From: an uncultured Magnetospirillum sp. | Lineage (GTDB): Bacteria > Pseudomonadota > Alphaproteobacteria > Rhodospirillales > Magnetospirillaceae | Assembly: GCF_903853455.1 (NCBI RefSeq) | Contig: NZ_CAINTR010000049.1 | Coordinates: 18,870-82,869 of the forward strand | Direction of reading: 5' to 3' | Length of the DNA: 64,000 nt | Shown: positions 1-8,225 of the stretch, piece after piece | How positions within the stretch are numbered: position 1 is the first letter of the stretch | Layout: every line of letters begins with the position of its first letter | The notes under the pieces: generated by a model | What the model saw: the letters and a program-made list of their open reading frames with translations, nothing else | The model's database searches: none | Told to the model about the DNA's origin: nothing | Made by a program: the position numbers and the translations under genes

Positions 1-1258
1 CATCAGTGCCGAGCCCGACGGCTGGGCCCAGTTCGGCCACGTCAAGATGGAGGATTACCGCTGGGGCATCTTCCTGGCGCCGCCGGAAAAGGACCGTCAG
101 GTCAATTTCGGCGCCCATAAGGGCGAGGCCGCCTGGCAGGAGGTTCCCGGCGAATACCGCTCCATGCTGCGCCGCCTGATCACCGTCCAGGGCGACACCG
201 AGCCGGCTTCGGTGGAGCAGCAGCGCCTGCTGGGCCAATGCTGCCCGTCGCTCTACGACCTGCGCAACCTGTTCCAGGTCAATGTGGAGGAAGGCCGCCA
301 TCTGTGGGCCATGGTCTATCTGCTGCACGCCCATTTCGGCAAGGACGGCCGCGAAGAGGCGGAGGAGATGCTGCAGCGCCGCTCCGGCGATGCCGACAAG
401 CCCCGCATCCTCGGCGCCTTCAACGAGAAGACCGCCGACTGGCTGGCCTTCTTCATGTTCACCTTCATCACCGACCGCGACGGCAAGTACCAGCTCTGCG
501 CCCTGGCCGAATCCGGCTTCGATCCGCTGTCGCGCACCTGCCGCTTCATGCTGACCGAGGAAGCCCACCACATGTTCGTGGGTGAGTCCGGCGTCGGCCG
601 CATCATCGAGCGCGCCTGCCAGCTGATGAAGGAAAACCGCACCGACGACGTTCGCAAGTTCGGCGCCATCGATCTGGCCACCATCCAGCGCTATCTCAAC
701 TTCCACTACTCGGTCACCTCGGACCTCTACGGCGCCGAGGTCTCCACCAACGCCGCCACCTCCTACAACATGGGCCTCAAGGGCCGCTACGAGGAGACCA
801 AGATCGGCGACGACCACCATCTGGAGCACACCACCTATTCGGTGCTGCATCCGGTGAGCGGCGGCTTTGCGCCCATCGAGGTTCCGGCGTTGAACGCCCT
901 CAACGAGCGGCTGCGCCTGGATTGGGCCGAGGACGTGGCCAAGGGGGTCGAGCGCTGGAACAAGATCATCGCCCGGCACGGCATCGACTTCAGGCTGACG
1001 CTGCCCCATCTGGCCTTCAACCGCGCCATCGGCCACTTCTCCGACATCGCTGTCGATCCCCAGGGCCGCGTCATCAGCACGGAAGAGTTCGCGCGCCGCC
1101 GCGACGAATGGCTGCCGTCCGAGTCCGATCTGGCCTATGTGCTGTCGCTGATGGGCGGCGCCGTGCACAAGCCGGGTCAGTTCGCCAACTGGATCGCGCC
1201 GCCGCCGCGCGGCATCAACAACCAGGCGGTGGACTTCGACTATGTGAGGTTTGCGTAA
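1..1258 (+). CDS. boxB: Benzoyl-CoA 2,3-epoxidase, oxygenase subunit B (5' end outside window)
   Basis: This is the oxygenase component of the aerobic benzoyl-CoA (box) pathway. With BoxA it converts benzoyl-CoA to 2,3-epoxybenzoyl-CoA using O2 and NADPH. The frame is already open at base 2 and codes protein-like sequence before the first in-window ATG at 47, so that ATG is internal. About 418 residues are present, against roughly 470 for the family. Candidate di-iron ligands appear as an EEGRH motif and an EEAHHMF motif, as expected for a class I di-iron oxygenase. boxA follows after a 163-bp spacer filled with a palindromic repeat. The ring-opening enzyme boxC is not in the window and may lie upstream. 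Assignment is from recognised family sequence plus the adjacent boxA. Confidence 0.93.
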   Translation, partial: ISAEPDGWAQFGHVKMEDYRWGIFLAPPEKDRQVNFGAHKGEAAWQEVPGEYRSMLRRLITVQGDTEPASVEQQRLLGQCCPSLYDLRNLFQVNVEEGRHLWAMVYLLHAHFGKDGREEAEEMLQRRSGDADKPRILGAFNEKTADWLAFFMFTFITDRDGKYQLCALAESGFDPLSRTCRFMLTEEAHHMFVGESGVGRIIERACQLMKENRTDDVRKFGAIDLATIQRYLNFHYSVTSDLYGAEVSTNAATSYNMGLKGRYEETKIGDDHHLEHTTYSVLHPVSGGFAPIEVPALNALNERLRLDWAEDVAKGVERWNKIIARHGIDFRLTLPHLAFNRAIGHFSDIAVDPQGRVISTEEFARRRDEWLPSESDLAYVLSLMGGAVHKPGQFANWIAPPPRGINNQAVDFDYVRFA

Positions 1259-1400
1259 CGCTCTCCCAGACCCTCGCCCGCTTTGCGGGAGAGGGTGGCG
1301 AGGCGAAGCCGAGCCGGGTGAGGGCTCGTCTGCCTGAAAAGGCCCTCACCCTCCCAGCCTTCGGCCGGGCCCCTCCCTCTCCCGCAAGCGGGAGAGGGGA
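1259..1400. repeat. REP/BIME-like palindromic repeat pair between boxB and boxA
   Basis: Two oppositely oriented GC-rich units flank a short centre. The left unit contains CCCTCGCCCGCTTTGCGGGA and the right unit CCCTCTCCCGCAAGCGGGAG. Each unit is itself a palindrome, and the two can pair with each other into a long hairpin in mRNA. The same unit recurs near 25703-25837 and 56636-56755, with diverged versions at 7536-7660 and 44126-44221. Its position inside the boxB-boxA spacer could modulate downstream expression or mRNA stability, which is an inference. Confidence 0.85.
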
Positions 1401-1421
1401 TCGGGAGGAAAGGACGACACC

Positions 1422-2597
1422 ATGGAACTTCGACGCCAGCACTTGATCGACCCGGTGGTCTGCATCCGCTGCAACACCTGCCAGGAAGCCTGTCCGGTCA
1501 ACGCCATCACCCACGATGCCAACAATTACGTGGTGAACTTCGACATCTGCACCGGCTGTCGCACCTGCGTCTCGCCCTGCCCCACCGGCGCCATCGACCA
1601 CTGGCTGCTGGTGGACGATCCCTGGAGCATCGACGCGCAGTTCGGCTGGGAGGACCTGCCGGTCGAACACCCCAGCCACGGCGCCACCATCGTCGAGACC
1701 CCGGCGGAGGTGTCGAACCTGATGGACGCCGCCACCACCGCCACCGGCGGCCGGACGCCGCCGCCGGCCAGCGCGGCGCAGCCCTTCACCAATGTCTATT
1801 CCCGCGAGGCCCCGGTGACCGCCCGCGTCGCCGGCAATATGCGCATCACCGCCGAGGGCACCGAATCCGACATCCACCACGTGGTGCTGGACTTCCAGGC
1901 CAACGCCTTTCCCTTCCTGGAGGGCCAGAGCATCGGCATCATCCCGCCCGGCCAGGACGCCAAGGGACGGCCGCACAATATCCGCCTCTACTCCGTCGCC
2001 AGCCCCCGCGAGGGCGAGCGCAGCGGCTACAACAACCTGGCGCTGACGGTGAAGCGGGTGGCGGGCGGCACCGGCTCCAGCTATGTCTGCGACCTCAAGA
2101 AGGACGACGAGGTGCTGGTCGCCGGTCCGTTCGGCGACTCCTTCCTGATGCCCGACGATCCCGCGGCCAACATCATCATGATCTGCACCGGCACCGGCTC
2201 GGCGCCATTCCGCGCCTTCACCGAACGCCGCCGGCGCAGCGCCCCCGAGGCCGGCGGCAAGCTGATGCTGTTCTTCGGCGCCCGCTCGCCCGGCGAGCTG
2301 CCCTATTTCGGGCCGCTGATGAAGCTGCCCAAGGCGCTGATCGACGTCAACCTGGCCTTCTCGCGCGTGCCCGACCAGCCCAAGCAATACGTCCAGGACA
2401 AGATCCGCGAGCGGGCCGGCGACGTGGTCGCTCTGCTGCCCGACGCCAAGACCCATATCTATATCTGCGGGTTGAAAGGCATGGAGCAGGGCTGCGACGA
2501 AGCCTTCGCCGACATCTGCCGCCTCAACGGCCTGGACTGGGCGGAGCTGCGCGCCACCTTGCGGCGTGAGGGGCGGTATCATGTCGAAACGTATTGA
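1422..2597 (+). CDS. boxA: Benzoyl-CoA 2,3-epoxidase, reductase subunit A
   Basis: A 391-residue iron-sulfur flavoprotein that passes electrons from NADPH to BoxB. The N-terminus holds two 4Fe-4S ferredoxin motifs, [12 protein letters not shown] (about residues 12-23) and [12 protein letters not shown] (about 44-55). A linker of about 70 residues leads to a ferredoxin-NADP reductase module with an RLYSVAS flavin-binding motif and a [10 protein letters not shown] nucleotide-binding motif. The ATG at 1422 follows GGAGGAAAGG, a strong ribosome-binding site. Its 3' end overlaps the next gene by 17 bp, indicating translational coupling. Length and domain order match known BoxA. Confidence 0.95.
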   Translation: MELRRQHLIDPVVCIRCNTCQEACPVNAITHDANNYVVNFDICTGCRTCVSPCPTGAIDHWLLVDDPWSIDAQFGWEDLPVEHPSHGATIVETPAEVSNLMDAATTATGGRTPPPASAAQPFTNVYSREAPVTARVAGNMRITAEGTESDIHHVVLDFQANAFPFLEGQSIGIIPPGQDAKGRPHNIRLYSVASPREGERSGYNNLALTVKRVAGGTGSSYVCDLKKDDEVLVAGPFGDSFLMPDDPAANIIMICTGTGSAPFRAFTERRRRSAPEAGGKLMLFFGARSPGELPYFGPLMKLPKALIDVNLAFSRVPDQPKQYVQDKIRERAGDVVALLPDAKTHIYICGLKGMEQGCDEAFADICRLNGLDWAELRATLRREGRYHVETY

Positions 2598-3048
2598 ACT
2601 GGGCCTGCCGACCCGGCTGTTCTCCCATGAAAGGCGGGTTCATTTCGGCGATTCCGACGCGGCGCGCATCGTCTATACCCCGCGCTTCCTGGAATACGCC
2701 ATGGAGTCGCTGGAAATCTTCATGGCCGACATCATCGGCTTCGACTGGTACCACATGAACAGCGTGCACGGTTTCGGCACGCCCTTCGTCAAGGTCGAGA
2801 TGGAGATCAAGGCGCCGCTACGGCCCGGCGACCGCGTCATCATCAGCGTCCTGGTGGAAAAGATCGGCGGGTCGTCGCTGCACTTCCACACCATCGGCCG
2901 CCGCCACGACGGCCCCGTCTGCTTCGAGACCCGTTTCGTCTGCGTCGTCGCCGACCAGGAAGCGGAAAAGGCCATTCCCATCCCGGATCTCATGCGCGCC
3001 CGCCTCGAAGCCTATCGCGAGCTTTGCCTGGAAGCCGCCGCGTCATGA
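2581..3048 (+). CDS. 4-hydroxybenzoyl-CoA thioesterase-family acyl-CoA thioesterase
   Basis: A 155-residue single hotdog-fold protein. The N-terminal segment [20 protein letters not shown] is the signature of the 4-hydroxybenzoyl-CoA thioesterase family, with the catalytic Asp in GDSDAA. Similar thioesterases are found in box clusters, where they are thought to release CoA from dead-end or excess benzoyl-CoA. The ATG at 2581 is preferred over an upstream in-frame GTG at 2566 because GAGGGG lies at the right distance. The gene overlaps boxA by 17 bp and its stop overlaps the next start as ATGA, so it sits inside the operon. The exact substrate is inferred from context. Confidence 0.85.
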   Translation: MSKRIELGLPTRLFSHERRVHFGDSDAARIVYTPRFLEYAMESLEIFMADIIGFDWYHMNSVHGFGTPFVKVEMEIKAPLRPGDRVIISVLVEKIGGSSLHFHTIGRRHDGPVCFETRFVCVVADQEAEKAIPIPDLMRARLEAYRELCLEAAAS

Positions 3049-3830
3049 CCGCGATCATCCTCACCGAGCGGGCCGAGGGGGTGACCACCATCACCCTCAA
3101 CCGCCCCGACAAGCTCAACAGCTTCAACGCCGAGATGCACGCGGCGTTGCGCGCCGCCATCGCCACCGCCGCCGAGGATGGCAGCCGCTGTCTGGTGCTG
3201 ACCGGGGCCGGACGCGGCTTTTGCACCGGCCAGGATCTGGCCGACCGGGTGATGCCGCCGGGCGCGCCGCCGCCCGATCTGGGGGCGTCGCTGGACGCCA
3301 ATTACAACCGTCTGATCCGCATGCTGAAGGCGCTGGAGATGCCGGTGATCGCCGCCGTCAACGGCGTCGCCGCCGGAGCCGGCGCCAATCTGGCGCTGGC
3401 CTGCGACATCGTGGTGGCGGCGCGCTCGGCCAGCTTCATCCAAAGCTTCTGCAAGGTCGGACTGCTCCCCGATTCCGGCGGCACCTGGACCCTGCCGCGT
3501 CTGGTGGGCCATGCCCGCGCCACCGGATTGATGCTGCTGGGCGACAAGGTGAGCGCCGAGCAGGCCGCGTCCTGGGGCATGATCTGGGCTTGCGTCGATG
3601 ACGACGTGCTGATGACCGAGGCCATGGGCATGGCCCGCCACCTTGCCCGCCAGCCCACCCTGGGGCTGGCCCTGACCAAGCGGGCGCTGGCCGCCTCGGG
3701 CGGCAACGGCCTCGACGCCCAGCTCGACCTGGAGCGCGACCTCCAGGTCCGGGCCGGACGGAGCCACGACTACCGCGAAGGGATCGACGCCTTCATGGCC
3801 AAACGCCCGCCCCGCTTCGAGGGCCGATGA
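3045..3830 (+). CDS. Enoyl-CoA hydratase/isomerase family protein (PaaG-like)
   Basis: A 261-residue crotonase-fold enzyme. Oxyanion-hole segments are visible around RGFCTGQDL and AVNGVAAGAGANLALACD. The sequence through SASFIQSFCKVGLLPDSGGT, with an Asp at the PDSGG position, resembles PaaG (1,2-epoxyphenylacetyl-CoA isomerase) and related hydratases. Next to boxAB it probably acts on CoA-thioester intermediates of aromatic ring degradation, but it is too short to be BoxC (about 550 residues). It starts at 3045 by ATGA overlap with the thioesterase. An upstream in-frame start at 3024 would lie inside that gene and lacks support. Confidence 0.82.
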   Translation: MTAIILTERAEGVTTITLNRPDKLNSFNAEMHAALRAAIATAAEDGSRCLVLTGAGRGFCTGQDLADRVMPPGAPPPDLGASLDANYNRLIRMLKALEMPVIAAVNGVAAGAGANLALACDIVVAARSASFIQSFCKVGLLPDSGGTWTLPRLVGHARATGLMLLGDKVSAEQAASWGMIWACVDDDVLMTEAMGMARHLARQPTLGLALTKRALAASGGNGLDAQLDLERDLQVRAGRSHDYREGIDAFMAKRPPRFEGR

Positions 3831-3883
3831 CCCTCCGCCCTATCGTCCCCATATGTCACTGACGCGACTGCAGGAGTCCCCCC

Positions 3884-6022
3884 ATGGCCGAGCGATCCTT
3901 CAAACATGAAATCGATCTGCTGCGGCTGGGCGAGGGCGACACCTTCCGGGGCGAGGGCATCCTGGCGGTCACCAAGGCGCTGTTGCAGTCGGGCGTCTCC
4001 TATGTGGGCGGCTATCAGGGCGCGCCGGTGTCGCATCTGATGGACGTGCTGGTGGACGCCGAGGACCTGCTGGCCGAGCTGGGCATTCATATCGAGGCCT
4101 GCACCAACGAGGCCGCCGCCGCCGCCATGCTGGGCGCCTCCATCGCCTATCCCATCCGGGGCGCGGTCACCTGGAAGTCGGTGGTCGGCACCAATGTCGC
4201 CTCCGACGCGCTGTCCAACCTGACCTCGCCCGGGGTGATCGGCGGCGCCATGATCATCATCGGCGAGGATTACGGCGACGGCGCCAGCGTCATCCAGGAG
4301 CGCAGCCACGCCTTCGCCATGAAGTCGTCCATCTGGCTGCTGGACCCGCGGCCGCATCTGCCCAGCATCGTGCGCATGGTGGAGAAGGGGTTCGAGCTGT
4401 CGGAAGCCAGCCACTCGCCGGTGATGCTGGACCTGCGCATCAAGGCCTGCCACGTCACCGGCGAATTCGCCACCAGCGACAACCGCAAGGCCGCCATCTC
4501 GCGCCTCGCCCCCATGGGCACCCCCGCCCCGTTCGACTACGCCAAGCTGTCCCATCCCCCCAGCACTTTCGCCCACGAGATCGCCAAGGTGGAGGAGCGC
4601 ATGCCGGCGGCGCGGGCCTTCATCGCCCAGCACCATCTCAACGAGCTGTTCCCCGGCGATCTGGCCCAGATCGGCATCGTGGTGCAGGGCGGCCTCTATA
4701 ACTCGCTGCTGCGCGCCCTGATGCGCCTCGACCTCGCCGACGCCTTGGGCAACGCGCGCATTCCCATTTTCTGCCTCAACGTCACCTATCCGCTGGTGCC
4801 CGAGGAGTTGACCGCCTTCTGTGCGACCAAGCGCGCCGTGCTGATGGTGGAGGAAGGCACCCCCGATTATATCGAGCAGGCGCTGGGCCAGATCCTGCGC
4901 AAGGCCGACCTTCAGACCGGCCTGTTCGGCAAGGGCTGCCTGCCCCAGGCCGGCGAATACACCTCCGACGTGCTGGTGGAGGGCCTGGCCGCCTTCCTGG
5001 AACAGGTCCGGCCCGCCGGACTCGACGCCGACGCCGCCCGCCGCTTCGCCGACACGCTGAGCCGACAGCGCCGGGACGCGGCAGCGCTGCTGGACGAGAC
5101 TCTGCCCGGCCGCCAGCCCGGTTTCTGCACCGGTTGCCCCGAGCGGCCGGTCTTCGCCGCGCTGAAGCTGGCACAGAGGGAGGTGGGGCCTACCCATATC
5201 AGCGCCGATATCGGCTGCCACTCCTTCGCCACCCTGCCGCCGTTCAACATGGGCAATTCCATCCTGGGCTTCGGCATGTCGCTGGCGTCTTCCGCCGCCG
5301 TCAGCTCCAACCTGGGCAAGCGCCCGGTCAGCATCATGGGCGACGGCGGCTTCTGGCATAACGGCGTCATCACCGGCGTCGCAGGCACCCTGTTCAATCG
5401 CGGCGACGGCGTGCTGGTGATCTTGCAAAACGGCTACACCTCCGCCACCGGCCAGCAGTTCATGCCGTCCTCCGTGGCCGAGGGCCGCCGGGCGGAAAAT
5501 CCGGTCAGCATCGAAGCGACGCTCAAGGTCTTGGGGGTCAAATGGCTGAAGACGGTCCGGTCCTATTCGGTCGGCACCATGAAGAAGGCGCTGACCGAGG
5601 CCATGACCAGCGCCGAGAAGGGGTTGAAAGTCATCATCGCCGACGGCGAATGCCAGTTGGCCCGCCAGCGCCGGGTCAAGTCCGAGGACGCCGCCACGCT
5701 CAAGGCCGGCCGGCGACTGGTCCGCGTGCGCTACGGCGTCGATGACGAGGTCTGTTCCGGCGACCATTCCTGCATCCGGCTGTCGGGCTGCCCGTCGCTG
5801 ACCATCAAGCCCAATCCCGATCCGCTGCGCGATGATCCGGTGGCGGCGGTGATCCAATCCTGCGTCGGCTGCGGGTTGTGCGGCGAAGTCGCCCATGCCG
5901 CCGTGCTGTGCCCCTCGTTCTGGCGCGCCGAGATCATCCAGAACCCCAACCGCTTCGACCGCTGGCTGGACGGCTGGCGGCGCAAGGCCATCGGCTGGCT
6001 TCAGGCGGAGGTGGCGTCATGA
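3884..6022 (+). CDS. iorA: Indolepyruvate:ferredoxin oxidoreductase-type enzyme, alpha subunit
   Basis: A 712-residue thiamine-diphosphate and iron-sulfur enzyme of the 2-oxoacid:ferredoxin oxidoreductase superfamily. The N-terminal half is the pyrimidine-binding domain. A TPP-binding region contains MGDGGFWHNG near residue 485. The C-terminus carries cysteine clusters CSGDHSCIRLSGC and CVGCGLCGEVAH, expected to bind 4Fe-4S clusters. The family oxidatively decarboxylates aryl-pyruvates to aryl-acyl-CoA and reduces ferredoxin. The gene begins 53 bp after the hydratase gene behind GGAGTCCCCCC and overlaps iorB by ATGA. Its place beside box genes suggests aromatic amino-acid or arylacetate metabolism, or ferredoxin reduction for aromatic degradation. 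The substrate is not determined by sequence. Confidence 0.87.
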   Translation: MAERSFKHEIDLLRLGEGDTFRGEGILAVTKALLQSGVSYVGGYQGAPVSHLMDVLVDAEDLLAELGIHIEACTNEAAAAAMLGASIAYPIRGAVTWKSVVGTNVASDALSNLTSPGVIGGAMIIIGEDYGDGASVIQERSHAFAMKSSIWLLDPRPHLPSIVRMVEKGFELSEASHSPVMLDLRIKACHVTGEFATSDNRKAAISRLAPMGTPAPFDYAKLSHPPSTFAHEIAKVEERMPAARAFIAQHHLNELFPGDLAQIGIVVQGGLYNSLLRALMRLDLADALGNARIPIFCLNVTYPLVPEELTAFCATKRAVLMVEEGTPDYIEQALGQILRKADLQTGLFGKGCLPQAGEYTSDVLVEGLAAFLEQVRPAGLDADAARRFADTLSRQRRDAAALLDETLPGRQPGFCTGCPERPVFAALKLAQREVGPTHISADIGCHSFATLPPFNMGNSILGFGMSLASSAAVSSNLGKRPVSIMGDGGFWHNGVITGVAGTLFNRGDGVLVILQNGYTSATGQQFMPSSVAEGRRAENPVSIEATLKVLGVKWLKTVRSYSVGTMKKALTEAMTSAEKGLKVIIADGECQLARQRRVKSEDAATLKAGRRLVRVRYGVDDEVCSGDHSCIRLSGCPSLTIKPNPDPLRDDPVAAVIQSCVGCGLCGEVAHAAVLCPSFWRAEIIQNPNRFDRWLDGWRRKAIGWLQAEVAS

Positions 6023-7545
6023 GCGCGACTCGCCCGATTTCCATCGTCATCGCCGCCATGGGCGGCGAGGGCGGCGGCGTGCTGACCGACTGGCTGGTCC
6101 AGGCCGCCACCGCCGAGGGACTGGCGGTGCAAAGCACCTCGGTGCCCGGCGTCGCCCAACGCACCGGCGCCACCACCTATTACATCGAGATCTATCCCGT
6201 CCCCGTCGCCCAGTTGGGCGGGGCGCGGCCGGTGCTGGCGCTGGCGCCGTCGGTGGGCGACGTGAATCTGGTGGTGGCCACCGAGTTGATGGAAGCGGCG
6301 CGCACCGTCACGCGCGGGCTGTCCGACCGAGAACGGACCCAACTCATCGCCTCGACCCACCGGGTCTACGCCATCGCGGAAAAGGCGGCCATGGGCGACG
6401 GCCGTGCCGATTCCGCGACATTGCTGCGGGTGATCGAGGCCGGCACCAAGACGCGGCTGCTGTTCGACATGGAGCAGGCGGCCAAGACCGCCGGCTGCGT
6501 CGTCAATGCGGTGCTGCTGGGCGCCATCGCCGGCAGCGGCATCCTGCCCATCGCCCCGGAGACCTTCGAGGCCGGCATCCGCGCTTCGGCCAAGGCGGTG
6601 GAGAGCAATCTGCGCGGTTTCGCCACCGGTCTGGCGGCGGCGCGCGGCACGGTGCCGGTCCACCTTCAGCCCGCCCACAAGCGGCCCCAGCCGGACACCG
6701 CGCCGACCCTGGCCCTGATCGCCCGCGCTTATGCCGAATTGCCGGAACCGGCCCGCGAGTCGGCGGCGGAAGGGGTCAAGCGCCTGACCCGCTATCAGGA
6801 TCTCCGCTACGCCACCCTTTACCTGGAGCGCCTCGCCCCCATCGCCAGCGCCGAGCGCGATGCCGGCGGCAGCGGCGCCCTGACCCGGGTGGTGGCGCGG
6901 CATCTGGCGGTGCGCATGTCGTTCGAGGATGTGATCCGGGTGGCGCAGTTGAAGACCGACCCTGCCCGCTTTGCCCGCATCCGCGCCGAGATCGGCGCCG
7001 CGCCCGGCCAGCCGGTGGTCGTCCGGGACTTCCTCAAGCCCGGCATCGACGAGCTCTGCTCCCTGCTGCCGCCATTGCTGGCGCGGCCGATCCTGGCCCT
7101 GGCCCGGCGGCGGGGCTGGACCGAAACCGCCTATTGGGGGCGCGAGGTCGCCAGCAGCGGCATCCTCGGCTTTGCCGGCCTCCGGCTGATGGCCCGGCTG
7201 AAAGGCTGGCGCCGCCACGGCCATCGCTTCAATGAGGAGCAGAAGGGGATCGAGCACTGGCTGGCCAGCGTGACCAGGGCCATTGCCCTCTCGCCGCTGC
7301 TGGCGCTGGAAGTGGCCGAATGCGCCCGCCTGATCAAAGGCTATGGCGAGACCTGGCGGCGGGGCGAAGCCAATTACCGCCGCATCGACGCGGCCCTGGT
7401 CACCCCCGCCCTGGCGGGACAATGGCCCGCTGCCTTCGCGCTGGACGCCATCGCCAGCGCCCGGGCCGCCGCCCTGGCCGATCCCGAGGGCCAAGGCCTG
7501 GACCGCACCTTGGCGGAAATTGCACACAAACTTCCCTCTCCCTGA
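6019..7545 (+). CDS. iorB: Indolepyruvate oxidoreductase-type beta subunit with C-terminal extension
   Basis: A 508-residue partner of the preceding gene. The N-terminal ~190 residues form the gamma/beta catalytic domain of 2-oxoacid:ferredoxin oxidoreductases, with GGEGGGVLTDWLVQA and SVPGVAQRTGATTYY. The remaining ~300 residues are an extra domain of the type catalogued as DUF6537, found C-terminally in many proteobacterial indolepyruvate oxidoreductases. This makes the protein more than twice the length of archaeal IorB. The true start is the ATG at 6019, overlapping the iorA stop; the open frame extends upstream inside iorA. The role of the extension is unknown. Confidence 0.85.
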   Translation: MSATRPISIVIAAMGGEGGGVLTDWLVQAATAEGLAVQSTSVPGVAQRTGATTYYIEIYPVPVAQLGGARPVLALAPSVGDVNLVVATELMEAARTVTRGLSDRERTQLIASTHRVYAIAEKAAMGDGRADSATLLRVIEAGTKTRLLFDMEQAAKTAGCVVNAVLLGAIAGSGILPIAPETFEAGIRASAKAVESNLRGFATGLAAARGTVPVHLQPAHKRPQPDTAPTLALIARAYAELPEPARESAAEGVKRLTRYQDLRYATLYLERLAPIASAERDAGGSGALTRVVARHLAVRMSFEDVIRVAQLKTDPARFARIRAEIGAAPGQPVVVRDFLKPGIDELCSLLPPLLARPILALARRRGWTETAYWGREVASSGILGFAGLRLMARLKGWRRHGHRFNEEQKGIEHWLASVTRAIALSPLLALEVAECARLIKGYGETWRRGEANYRRIDAALVTPALAGQWPAAFALDAIASARAAALADPEGQGLDRTLAEIAHKLPSP

Positions 7546-7660
7546 GGGAGAGGGTGGCCCGAAGGGTCGGGTGAGGGGGAATTGCGTCCGTTGGAACGCT
7601 GTCTTCGCTGACGCTTTTCCCCCTCACCCCAGCCCTCTCCCTCAGGGAGAGGGAGAAATA
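7536..7660. repeat. REP/BIME-like palindromic repeat pair after iorB
   Basis: Two inverted units, CCCTCTCCCTGAGGGAGAGG on the left and the matching CCCTCTCCCTCAGGGAGAGG on the right, are separated by about 70 bp. The left unit begins inside the last codons of iorB. It is a diverged relative of the repeat after boxB. The hairpin-forming RNA downstream of the stop codon could protect or terminate the iorAB transcript, which is an inference. Confidence 0.8.
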
Positions 7661-7670
7661 CCGCACTCCG

Positions 7671-7699
7671 TTTCCCCCCCGCCCGCGTCGTGATAGGCT
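7671..7699 (+). promoter_or_regulatory. Possible sigma-70 promoter for the molybdenum hydroxylase genes
   Basis: TTTCCC (7671-7676) and TAGGCT (7694-7699) are spaced by 17 bp, about 46 bp upstream of the ATG at 7746. The -35 element is a poor match, so this is tentative. Confidence 0.3.
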
Positions 7700-7745
7700 G
7701 CGCTCTCCCCGTCACCTCATGCTTGCGCGGAAGGGTCGGTTGGCC

Positions 7746-8225
7746 ATGATTTCCCTGATCGTCAACGGTGAGCGGCACAAGGTCGACGCCGATCCCGACA
7801 TGCCGCTGTTGTGGGTGCTGCGCGACCATCTGGGACTGGACGGCACCAAATACGGCTGCGGCGAAGGCGTCTGCGGCGCCTGCACCATCCTGGTGGACGG
7901 CGAGGCGATGCGCTCCTGCACCCTGCCGGTGGGCGAACTGGCCGGCCGCGCCATCACCACCATCCAGGGACTGGACAGCGCCATCGGCAAGGCGCTGTTC
8001 GCCGCCTGGGCCGAGGTGGACGTCCCCCAATGCGGCTATTGCCAGCCAGGGCAGATCCTGTCGGCCGCCGCCCTGCTGCGCCACACGCCGAAGCCCAGCG
8101 ACACCGACATCGACACCGCCATGGACGGCAATCTGTGCCGCTGCGGCACCTATGCCCGCATCCGCGCCGCCATCCATCTCGCCGCCGGCCGTCTTGCCAC
8201 CGGGCCACTGGGAGGCGGCAAATGA
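7746..8225 (+). CDS. Molybdenum hydroxylase small subunit, 2x[2Fe-2S] (isoquinoline 1-oxidoreductase alpha type)
   Basis: A 159-residue electron-transfer subunit of the xanthine dehydrogenase superfamily. The plant-type 2Fe-2S cluster ligands are in [16 protein letters not shown]. The second cluster is bound by CGYCQPGQ and LCRCGTY in the C-terminal helical domain. It pairs with the molybdopterin subunit encoded directly downstream, which it overlaps by ATGA. The ATG at 7746 gives the usual family length; an in-frame ATG at 7719 would add nine residues and is less likely. No FAD subunit is encoded here, as is normal for the two-subunit isoquinoline oxidoreductase type. Confidence 0.88.
   Translation: MISLIVNGERHKVDADPDMPLLWVLRDHLGLDGTKYGCGEGVCGACTILVDGEAMRSCTLPVGELAGRAITTIQGLDSAIGKALFAAWAEVDVPQCGYCQPGQILSAAALLRHTPKPSDTDIDTAMDGNLCRCGTYARIRAAIHLAAGRLATGPLGGGK

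Noticed and set aside
1265..1395. Repeat pair considered as a rho-independent terminator of boxB
   Set aside because: No T tract follows either arm, and the same element recurs at several unrelated loci, so it is called a repeat.
1215..2582. Long minus-strand open frame opposite boxA
   Set aside because: Shadow of a GC-rich gene: boxA on the plus strand has clear motifs, while the minus product is Gly/Ala/Val/His-rich without domains.
3770..5896. 708-codon minus-strand frame opposite iorA
   Set aside because: Low-complexity composition and no ribosome-binding site; iorA has conserved TPP and Fe-S motifs on the other strand.
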